Positions 17,779 to 26,104 of a DNA stretch of 36,055 nt are shown piece after piece. The stretch is from Bacteroides sp. (lineage in GTDB: Bacteria; Bacteroidota; Bacteroidia; Bacteroidales; SM23-62). Location: NCBI GenBank assembly GCA_030640625.1, contig DAOWJB010000278.1, positions 1-36,055 of the forward strand. The letters run 5' to 3'. Made by a program: the position numbers and the translations under genes. Each line of letters opens with the position of its first letter. Position 1 is the first letter of the stretch. The notes under the pieces are model-generated. The model saw only the letters and a list, made by a program, of their open reading frames with translations, ran no database searches and was not told the DNA's origin.

Positions 17779-20700
17779 ATGAAAAAATTTAAACGGATGA
17801 AAAGAATTGACCAGATGAAAATCATGATACTGGCTGCCTGCCTGGCAGGCTCATTTAGCATGGCCGATGCTCAGGTGGTATTTAAAGTTATTTCCGAAAA
17901 TACAATTTCTGAATGGAAGCAGGTTGGGGAAGGACAGTGGGTAGTGGAGAAAAATACGGCAGAATCGGATCTCAGGGGCTGGGCTCCTGCCTATAAGCTC
18001 TTCTGGCAGCCGAATGCAGATACCCTGACCGGATCACTCAGGTCAGCGGTATTTACCATTAAAAAACCTTTGCAGGAATTCGATATTGCCGGAGTTAGCG
18101 GATTCAAGGTCGATGAGCAAGGGGATTTTAACAGGGTCCGCCTGATTTCTTACCCTCAGGGTGAGATCCTGAGGGAGACCACCACCAATGGCTATGCTTC
18201 CCTGAATACTGAAAGATGGTACACCTATGACCTGATAGGCAAAAAGGTACAAATTGAAATATTCTCCCCCGTTCTCTATAATTGGTTTGGGACCGACTTG
18301 CAATGGGTTGCCCTGGAAAATTATCGGCAGGTGGACCATGAGGAAAATGCTGAAATAAGTGTAGTTCAACTCCAGGCTGTAAAAATAGATGACAATGCAC
18401 AGCCTGTTTTTTGCCGCAGTGTGCCTTTCCTGGCGGCTGCAACTGGACTAAGGGGTACGAGTGCCAGGATGCTGGATGGCGATACTGAGACCATTCCCGT
18501 CAATGCAGAGGCCGAGACTTTGTTCCTGCTCGGGATGACCAACCAGGGATGGGAAAACGGGGTGGCCCACTGGGGCGAACATCCCGAGACCAGGGAGGAG
18601 CGGGATGACCAGAATTACATCGGGAACCAGGTTGGTGCACTGAAAATTGAATACGAGGATGGGGTTGTGGATAACATCCCACTGGTTGTGGGCTCAACCA
18701 TATGGTTTTCCTCACACTGGTCACATGGGGCCAGCCATGAAGTATCGGTTCCATGCCGGGAACCCTTTGCTTCCAGGCCTGAATACATGGAGGTCCTCAG
18801 GAATACCTTGCTGGTGAAGGAGGACATTTACGATGCCAGCATGGCCTCAGACTATAAGCAATTTTACCTGGTGGTGAAACCCCGACCGGAAAAAATAAAG
18901 AACCTGCAGATTGTGGATAGTCCGGATACCAGGGGCCGGCCCCTGATCTCCGGGATCACCATTGCTGGTAAGAAACAAAAGGGTTTGTACAGGTTTGGCA
19001 AGCTGGAAGTTGATCCGGATGATCTGGTGCCCGGGGTGGATGCAGGTCAGCCCATAGATTATTTGGAAGGGGTTGGTAAATTGAGCAGGGTATTGTATAC
19101 CAGGGACGAGGACCTTCCAAAGGATCCTGAGATACTGGAAATGCCTGCCGATCTGGATGCCACCTCCATTCGTTTCACGGGGGGAGATGAAGCGGATTGG
19201 CTGAGCAATATCTGGACCGCCAACCTGGTCCAGATACACGAAAAATTTGATGTTGAAACGGGGTATTTCCGTGAGACCGGGGAGGATTGTCCATGGTACG
19301 GGGGATACAGCGGGATCGGCACCTGGAATGTCCAGGGGATCTACCCGGCGGCTTATTCCCGGACCAGTGACCATTTTGTCACCCTTGCCCTGCGGCATAT
19401 CAACCTGCCTCAAAGGGAGACCTCCTTTGTGGATTTCTGTGATTCCTGGCTTTATTTTTACAGGACCAACCGGGATCAGGATAAGGGTCCGCCCAACGAA
19501 AAGCTTGACATCAGCAGGTATCCTGCGGATGCTCCCCCGCACTGGTCTATGGAACTCAGCAGGCCCCCGACGGCAGATGGCATGATACAGATCAACGAGA
19601 TCCCGGGCGATGAGGAAATGGATGGCCATGCCACCACCATCATCGGACGATGGGCAGCGTGGAGGCTGCAGGGTGGACGGGGGGATGACTGGCTCCTGCA
19701 GGACCGGGAGGGTGTTTACGGGAAGAGCCGCTGGCAAAGCACAGCAGATGCTACGGAATTTATCTGCTGGCTGATGGATTATACCGGGAGGGACCTGGTC
19801 TACTCCGAAGGAGAATTCACCGGCTGGGGCGGGATTGGTAATGATTATTGCCTTGTTCCCAAGGGGATGTCAAAGGAAACGGACCCGGTCAAGATCAGGG
19901 AAAACTATGCCAATGCCAATATGTATGAACCTTATCCGAATTATGCATGCATGACCGCCCTGCTCTGCGCAGCAGAAATGGCCGATTCGGCCGGCCAGGA
20001 AGACATGGCTGAAAAATGGCGGATCTGTGCCACCAGGATCAGGGAGGCCATGGTGCGACAATTGATAGCCGGTGATCATAACGAACTGACCTGGCGCATT
20101 TCTCCCTATTCGGTGCTAACCACCTTCCAGGACAGGCTGGTACAGGCATGGCTTTCGCTGTATATCGATGGACTGGATCCCGAGAAATGGGACCAGGAAA
20201 TGCTGAGCATCACCAGGAACACCTTCCGGGAGCATATGGACATGCCCTATGGATATGCTCCTGTATTGGCCATGGGCTATGGACAGGGATGGCTTACCCA
20301 TGCCTCCCTGCTGCTGGACGAGATGGATGATGCGGGTCCTCTGTTAATAAATTTGGCCAAATACAGCTATGATAAGAACATGGATTATGTTGATACAGAC
20401 AGGGGCATTGACTGGCGCAAATGGATATGGATCGTCCCGGAAGGGTCCAACCTTTTACCGGACGGCAGTTGGCACCGCATCAATGACCTGTCGAACGGGG
20501 CCAACCAGGGGCCGGCTATGCATGCGCTCGAGGCATGTGCCGGGGTGGATGACACCGACCCGGGACACCTGAAAATCATGCCCAGGCTGCCCGACCCCAT
20601 AAACGGAATTGAGGTGGAAAATCACTTTGCCCTGATACCCGCAGACAATGGACTAGAAAAGGCACGTGTGACCTATCAGTTTGAAAAGAATGGTAGATTC

Positions 20701-20913
20701 TCATTGGAGAGTGACCATACCATACCCCTGCTTTCCATAAGGCTCGGTCCATATTCAGATAAGGAAAAGGTAAAAAAAGTCAAGGAGCAGCTATCGGCCG
20801 AAGGATTGAAATGCCGGACCACTACTTCAGGTACTTATATGGATCAGGATGCCAGGTGGATATGGGTGGAAGATTTGCGGAATGTTACAGAATTAAATAT
20901 GAATCTAAAATAA
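17779..20913 (+). CDS. Large secreted protein with an (alpha/alpha)6-barrel-like C-terminal half, putative glycoside hydrolase or lyase of unassigned family; paralog of 4624..7182
   Basis: Signal peptide MKIMILAACLAGSFSMADAQ; GHATTIIGRWAAWRLQGGRGDDW...KSRWQSTADATEFICWLMD; APVLAMGYGQGWLTHASLLLDEMDDA; LKIMPRLPDPINGIEVENHFALI. Confidence 0.75.
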   Translation: MKKFKRMKRIDQMKIMILAACLAGSFSMADAQVVFKVISENTISEWKQVGEGQWVVEKNTAESDLRGWAPAYKLFWQPNADTLTGSLRSAVFTIKKPLQEFDIAGVSGFKVDEQGDFNRVRLISYPQGEILRETTTNGYASLNTERWYTYDLIGKKVQIEIFSPVLYNWFGTDLQWVALENYRQVDHEENAEISVVQLQAVKIDDNAQPVFCRSVPFLAAATGLRGTSARMLDGDTETIPVNAEAETLFLLGMTNQGWENGVAHWGEHPETREERDDQNYIGNQVGALKIEYEDGVVDNIPLVVGSTIWFSSHWSHGASHEVSVPCREPFASRPEYMEVLRNTLLVKEDIYDASMASDYKQFYLVVKPRPEKIKNLQIVDSPDTRGRPLISGITIAGKKQKGLYRFGKLEVDPDDLVPGVDAGQPIDYLEGVGKLSRVLYTRDEDLPKDPEILEMPADLDATSIRFTGGDEADWLSNIWTANLVQIHEKFDVETGYFRETGEDCPWYGGYSGIGTWNVQGIYPAAYSRTSDHFVTLALRHINLPQRETSFVDFCDSWLYFYRTNRDQDKGPPNEKLDISRYPADAPPHWSMELSRPPTADGMIQINEIPGDEEMDGHATTIIGRWAAWRLQGGRGDDWLLQDREGVYGKSRWQSTADATEFICWLMDYTGRDLVYSEGEFTGWGGIGNDYCLVPKGMSKETDPVKIRENYANANMYEPYPNYACMTALLCAAEMADSAGQEDMAEKWRICATRIREAMVRQLIAGDHNELTWRISPYSVLTTFQDRLVQAWLSLYIDGLDPEKWDQEMLSITRNTFREHMDMPYGYAPVLAMGYGQGWLTHASLLLDEMDDAGPLLINLAKYSYDKNMDYVDTDRGIDWRKWIWIVPEGSNLLPDGSWHRINDLSNGANQGPAMHALEACAGVDDTDPGHLKIMPRLPDPINGIEVENHFALIPADNGLEKARVTYQFEKNGRFSLESDHTIPLLSIRLGPYSDKEKVKKVKEQLSAEGLKCRTTTSGTYMDQDARWIWVEDLRNVTELNMNLK

Positions 20914-20922
20914 TTCAAAACA

Positions 20923-22911
20923 ATGAACCGGAAACATACAGTTTTTACACTGACCCTGCTTATCATTGCTTCTCTAAGCATTTCTATTCATGTTCAGGCA
21001 CAGGAGCCGGCCATACATTCCCTGGGGAACGGCAGGATGTGTGTGTATGGACAGGGACCCGATATTATCACCGTGTACCCGTCTCCCTATTCCACGCCTT
21101 CCCTGTTCAGGTTATTGGTAGCAGATGATATACCCCATGAAACCCACTCAACAAGGGAGATAGGAACGGCTGTCTGGACCCATCACTTGTCCATGGGAGG
21201 AGAGCAGGCCGGGATACTGCAGGATTTTGTAGATGCCGAGCTACCCGTTCTTGTCCGCCATATGGAGCTCAAAAGGGAAATAAGGTTCCGGCTTATCTTA
21301 AACCCTGCTGTCCAGGTACTGGATAAGAAACAGCATGAGGATGCCGGGACCGGTGAGATGTTATTAATGACCAATGCCGGGACCGTGATCTACCAGAAAT
21401 ATGTCTATCCACGCCCACTGTTCCATCAGATTGCCTGGAAGGGACCGGTGACTCTAGAGGAATCGGACGAGCAGGAAAATGAATATATCCTCAGTTGCCA
21501 GCAGGGGGAGATTGATATTTACTTTGTCGGGGGACCCGAATACACCGAAGTGATAAACCATAAGGAGGAAGCCTTGGGAATGGCCCAGGAAGAAATGCTT
21601 AACCGGACACGAGGCTGGTGGAGACAATTCACTGCGAAAAGGACTGACTTTGAGAAAGCCCTGCCTGCAAATGTCCCGCTTCGCCAGGAGCTTTTGCAAA
21701 CCATCGATGATGTATCGGTCATGATCCGGACCCAGCAGGCTGAAGAGGGTGCAGTCATGGCAGGATATCCCTATCCCCTTGGCTATGTACGGGACCAGTA
21801 CGGTGTTTCAAGGGGACTGCTTGCCCTGGGATACCATGAGGAGGCCAGGAATATCCTGAATTTCTACTGGGATATCTGGCAAGATGCAGGTGTCCTTCAT
21901 TGCGCCCAGGGAATAGGGGTGGAAGGGATCTTCCATATCCACGAGAACGATGAGGTCGAGAGTCCTGGTTACCTGATCATGCAAGCCTTTGATCTTCTCG
22001 AGAAAACAGGAGATGAGCAATACACCACGAATATTTTTCCCATGCTGGAATGGTGCTGGGAAGTCCAGAAGAAACACCTGGCCGGTTACATGCTTCCGTT
22101 CAACGGGGATGAGACTTATGTAGCAGGGGGGATACTGCCCCGCTCGACACTCAATGACGGATCGGCCGAGGCTACCATGCTGCTTATCGATGGCGGCGCA
22201 AAACTGCTGAAGTGGATAGAAGAGCACAGGTTATGGCCCGAAAAACGGCTTGATGACAACTACAGGATACTGACGGATGTCCGGGCTCATTTCAGGGAAA
22301 ATTTCTGGATCAATGGTTCCCTGATCACAAATAATCCCGCCCGGCTGGAGCATACGGATCCACCGCGATTCAGGCATGGGGTATGTGAACGGGGTGGACC
22401 GGGTTGCCTTGTTTACCGGACGGATGGATTCGGAGGCATTGATTGGACGGAGATGGATGCCAACGGGAGATACCAGTGTCCGGTCTGCCTGGCCACGGGT
22501 CCCATGCCAGCCGCAGACAATATTGTCTATAAACTGATCTCGGTAAGCCTCACCCCCCTGTATTTCAATTCTGCCTTAATTGATATGGCTGAGCTGAGAC
22601 CGCTCATCATACAAGTTTATGTAAGCTATAAAGAAACAGGCCTGGTCAGCTCACGTACCAAAAAATCAGCCGTCCTTGAGAACAAACGATCCGTGGGGTA
22701 TGATTATGGACTGATCCTTTATGCCATGTTAAGGACAGGTGTGGGAAATCCGGAAGATCTCTACCGGGAGACCCTCTCCATTGTAGATGAAACAGGGGCC
22801 TGGTCGGAATATTATCTCGATGGTGTCCCAAGTGGAACCCGTTGCCGTCCCTGGGAATCCGCCATCAACCTGGAAGCATTGATTGATTTTGCGCTGAATT
22901 ATAATAAATGA
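20923..22911 (+). CDS. Secreted six-hairpin-glycosidase-like protein, putative glycoside hydrolase
   Basis: Signal peptide ending VQAQ; YPYPLGYVRDQYGVSRGLLALGYHEEARNILNFYWDIWQ; ETYVAGGILPRSTLNDGSAEATMLLIDGGAKLLKWI; helical-repeat layout like GH15-type toroids. Confidence 0.65.
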   Translation: MNRKHTVFTLTLLIIASLSISIHVQAQEPAIHSLGNGRMCVYGQGPDIITVYPSPYSTPSLFRLLVADDIPHETHSTREIGTAVWTHHLSMGGEQAGILQDFVDAELPVLVRHMELKREIRFRLILNPAVQVLDKKQHEDAGTGEMLLMTNAGTVIYQKYVYPRPLFHQIAWKGPVTLEESDEQENEYILSCQQGEIDIYFVGGPEYTEVINHKEEALGMAQEEMLNRTRGWWRQFTAKRTDFEKALPANVPLRQELLQTIDDVSVMIRTQQAEEGAVMAGYPYPLGYVRDQYGVSRGLLALGYHEEARNILNFYWDIWQDAGVLHCAQGIGVEGIFHIHENDEVESPGYLIMQAFDLLEKTGDEQYTTNIFPMLEWCWEVQKKHLAGYMLPFNGDETYVAGGILPRSTLNDGSAEATMLLIDGGAKLLKWIEEHRLWPEKRLDDNYRILTDVRAHFRENFWINGSLITNNPARLEHTDPPRFRHGVCERGGPGCLVYRTDGFGGIDWTEMDANGRYQCPVCLATGPMPAADNIVYKLISVSLTPLYFNSALIDMAELRPLIIQVYVSYKETGLVSSRTKKSAVLENKRSVGYDYGLILYAMLRTGVGNPEDLYRETLSIVDETGAWSEYYLDGVPSGTRCRPWESAINLEALIDFALNYNK

Positions 22912-22940
22912 ATCGTGAGTTTACTAGCATAAGCTGAATA

Positions 22941-23057
22941 ATGAAGAAACACTGGATAAACCTGATCGCCATACCTCTGCCTGCCTTTCTGGCAATGACG
23001 GCCTGTCAACAGTCAGGAAAGAAGAAAAATCCCAATGTTATTTATGTATTTACCTAG
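22941..23057 (+). pseudogene. Truncated sulfatase remnant: lipoprotein signal plus first strand of the sulfatase fold, 38 codons then stop at the junction
   Basis: MKKHWINLIAIPLPAFLAMTACQQSGKKKNPNVIYVFT* ; ends where complete paralogs read KPNVLFILADDLGY. 30 nt downstream of the preceding CDS; absent from the supplied ORF track because it is short. Confidence 0.8.
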
Positions 23058-23134
23058 CAGAATTAATTATGTGATTCAATTTACTTCTGATGAAATTCGT
23101 CAGGTGGTGTAACAATTTAACGATTCTTTTTCAA

Positions 23135-24322
23135 TCAATCTTTTGTTGAATTAATTACAGGCCTAAATTTCTGAACACGTTTCCCAGGGCTAACTTCAGC
23201 TGTATACAAATTTCCTTTCGAGTCAACTGCAACATTATGTACCCAGCCGAATTGACCAGCATTTCGGCCGCCATGTCCAAATGATCCAACAATCTCTAAA
23301 TTTAATCGATCTAGGATCCATACTTTCATATTCGTTCCATCAGCAATGTACATATATGTCTGATCCGCATCTGGGGAAAAATCAAAATCCCAAACTGAGC
23401 CTGGGAAAAGAGTTTGTTTGGCAACAAAAGTCTCCCTGACAAAAGTTCCATCTTTCGTAAATACTTGAATTCTATTGTTATAACGATCCGCCAGGTAAAC
23501 CAGATTGTCGGAAGAAAGTCGTACAGCATGTACAGGGGTCCGAAAAGACCTTATAGGTTCGTCATTTGGGTCATAAGCAGGAAGCTCCCTATCATCGGGT
23601 GCTTCACCATAGGCTCCCCAATGCCGCTTATATTCTCCTGTTTTTGCGTCGAATATGATTACACGTCGATTGACATACCCGTCTGAAATGTATACCTCAT
23701 TTGCAACAGGATCAACAGCTATGTCTGTAGGTCCACCCAGATGTCTAGTGCTATTACTACCATTAGTAATCCCCCATTCACCAATCTGTAATAGTAACTT
23801 TCCATTATTCGAAAACTTTAAAACCACCTGGTCTCTTTCGCTGTTGCCTCCAACCCATACATTCCCTTCGTTATCGACAAAAATGCCATGCTCACCATCA
23901 AACCATCGCTGGGTTGTATCCTGATTACCCCAAGCTTGAAGCACATTACCTTCGGGATCGAATTCAATTACTGAGGGAGCAGGAATGCAACATTCTGATG
24001 TTGGTGGGTTTTGCGCAGCACCAGTTTCACGATCTGTAAGCGTACTAGGCCGTTGCACAATCCAAATATGATCATTTGCGTCTATAGCCATGCCTGAAAC
24101 CTCCCCAAGAATCCAATGGTTAGGCAGGGGTTTGGGCCAGAAAGGATCTACTTCGAATTCTGTAGGTATTTGTGAAACATTAACATTTTCAGAAGTCATT
24201 TGGACTCCACGATCGTCTGACTTAGCACCATCTGAATATGAGAACCAAATCATAATCCCCACTATGGCACTTATAAGTCCTTTTGTTTTAATTGAAGTCA
24301 TTTTCATACATTTAATTTCCAC
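23135..24322 (-). CDS. Secreted NHL-repeat / six-bladed beta-propeller protein (peptidylglycine lyase-like propeller)
   Basis: WILGEVSGMAIDANDHIWIVQRP; FDGEHGIFVDNEGNVWVGG; GGPTDIAVDPVANEVYISDGYVNRRVIIFD; FRTPVHAVRLSSDNLVYLADRYNNRIQVF; FGWVHNVAVDSKGNLYTAEV repeats. Confidence 0.85.
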   Translation of the reverse strand: MEIKCMKMTSIKTKGLISAIVGIMIWFSYSDGAKSDDRGVQMTSENVNVSQIPTEFEVDPFWPKPLPNHWILGEVSGMAIDANDHIWIVQRPSTLTDRETGAAQNPPTSECCIPAPSVIEFDPEGNVLQAWGNQDTTQRWFDGEHGIFVDNEGNVWVGGNSERDQVVLKFSNNGKLLLQIGEWGITNGSNSTRHLGGPTDIAVDPVANEVYISDGYVNRRVIIFDAKTGEYKRHWGAYGEAPDDRELPAYDPNDEPIRSFRTPVHAVRLSSDNLVYLADRYNNRIQVFTKDGTFVRETFVAKQTLFPGSVWDFDFSPDADQTYMYIADGTNMKVWILDRLNLEIVGSFGHGGRNAGQFGWVHNVAVDSKGNLYTAEVSPGKRVQKFRPVINSTKD

Positions 24323-24375
24323 TAAATTAAAAATTTAACCAGTACTCTTCAGGACATATCTCACAACTTTATACA

Positions 24376-25662
24376 TTAAACCTCTACTTCAAAGCCGAAA
24401 CCCGGGCGATCTGAAGGAGTCATATAGATTCCTTCTGGTCCTTTTGTTATTCCTAGTTCTTCAGTGTACATTTCATAGACTTCTTTAGGACCTCCGGGGG
24501 CAGGCATGAACATTTCACACCATGGATTATTTGGAGTGGCCATGATAAAATGTGGAGCACCAGCTCTCCAGCCACCATGAGGGATTACTGGTATACCGTG
24601 CGCTGCCGCCAACGCTCCAATTCTCCGTAACTCCGTGAGTCCACCACACCATGTCATGTCAGGTTGCCAAATCTTGGCGGCATCATAGTCAAGCAAAAGT
24701 TGGAAACCATATCTGGTGTATTCATGCTCGCCAGTTACGATCTTTGTAGAGGTGATTCGCTTATTCAGACGACCAAATCCGGCATAGTCATCAGGGGGCA
24801 GACACTCTTCCATCCAATATACGCGGTAAGGTTCAAGCATCTTGGCAAATTCGTAGGTATAATCTTCTGTAAAAGCCATCCAGCAATCCAACATAATCTC
24901 ACCATCCGGGCCAACCAGCTTTCTTGCTCGCTCTACTAATTCGATATTTTTTCTCATTCCTTCCCGGCCATCAGCGGGACCATGAGGAATGGCAAGTTTT
25001 AATTTATTAAAACCAAATTCGACATGTTGCTCCAAATCATTTCCTGTGCAATATGCAGGAATCCGGTCCTTTGTCTTGCCACCCAGCAACTGGTAAACAG
25101 GAGCTCCCAATGCTTTTCCTATAATATCCCAAAGTGCATTATCAACAGCACTTATCGCATGTACGACCAATCCTTTTCTACCATAGTAAAGGGTAGATCG
25201 CCACATGATGTCCCAAAGCCGTTCCACGTCAAAGGGATCTTCATCGATTAGCAATTTTTTCAAGTGTTTTTCTATTACGAAACTTGCTCCAGTCCCACCA
25301 TAACCGATACCCGAGACACCCTTGTCGGTTACAATTTGTACAACTGTTGGTCCCATATTATCGGCCATAAATAAAGCCCGATATGGTTTATATTTGGGGT
25401 AAATGGACATTGGATTGGCCACTTCTACCCCACCTGCTGACCAGGCTCCATCACTTGGCTCGTATTCAGGCCAGGGCTTTTTTCTTTTAGGCTTAACCAT
25501 TCTTACCTCAGTAATTTTCAACTTGCTTTTCAATTCCTTAAAAGGCAAAGGCGGAAGCTTAATTTCAGAAGACTTAGGATCTACTGAATTGAGTTGACTA
25601 AAAGGTATTGCGAGCGCGGGAGCTGATAGTGCACCGGCTTTGATAAATTCACGACGTTCCAT
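24376..25662 (-). CDS. Enolase-superfamily (mandelate racemase/muconate lactonizing-like) protein resembling L-rhamnonate dehydratase, with Tat-like N-terminus
   Basis: N-terminus MERREFIKAGALSAPALAIP; PVYQLLGGKTKD; HGPADGREGMRKN; MLDCWMAF; WMEECLPPDDYAGF; VTGEHEYTRYGF; QPDMTWCGGLTEL; IPHGGW; DRPGFGFEV, matching the RhmD-type pattern. Confidence 0.85.
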   Translation of the reverse strand: MERREFIKAGALSAPALAIPFSQLNSVDPKSSEIKLPPLPFKELKSKLKITEVRMVKPKRKKPWPEYEPSDGAWSAGGVEVANPMSIYPKYKPYRALFMADNMGPTVVQIVTDKGVSGIGYGGTGASFVIEKHLKKLLIDEDPFDVERLWDIMWRSTLYYGRKGLVVHAISAVDNALWDIIGKALGAPVYQLLGGKTKDRIPAYCTGNDLEQHVEFGFNKLKLAIPHGPADGREGMRKNIELVERARKLVGPDGEIMLDCWMAFTEDYTYEFAKMLEPYRVYWMEECLPPDDYAGFGRLNKRITSTKIVTGEHEYTRYGFQLLLDYDAAKIWQPDMTWCGGLTELRRIGALAAAHGIPVIPHGGWRAGAPHFIMATPNNPWCEMFMPAPGGPKEVYEMYTEELGITKGPEGIYMTPSDRPGFGFEVEV

Positions 25663-26104
25663 AAGATTTGTTTTATTAATAATTTTTAAGATCAGATATT
25701 ATTAACCAGTACCCCGAAAATCAAACCACTGTAGCTTTCCCTGAAAACAAGACAGTGTAAGATTTGACAAAAAACCTTGGTGGACTGTTATTGGATACTC
25801 CCATTATTATGGTATGAATTTCATTTCAAATTACAGGAATTTATCCATGAATTCAAGGCTGGATTTGAGAAAAAAATAGATTTGATAAAAAGGATCTTCA
25901 ATAAATATGCTATAGATGTATAGTATATGATTGGTGGAAGGCTCTCAAAATGCGTCAATTTTTTTACTAAAAAACACATAGTATTGACAGACCAGTGGAG
26001 GGCCCAGGACCTGGGACGAGAAAATTTTGACCACTCTGCTTTGTTTGTCCTGGATGGGATGGTCGTCGAAAGCATTGACCACCTCAATTCTTCTGGTATA
26101 AAGT

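Noticed and set aside
18847-19737. 296-aa minus-strand ORF inside 17779..20913
   Set aside because: Antisense shadow of a coding gene; no recognisable motif or upstream signals.
23060-23158. Short direct repeat gaattaatta on both sides of about 80 nt next to the broken sulfatase, as an insertion target-site duplication
   Set aside because: Ten nt of AT-rich sequence is weak evidence, and the copies do not flank a recognisable element.
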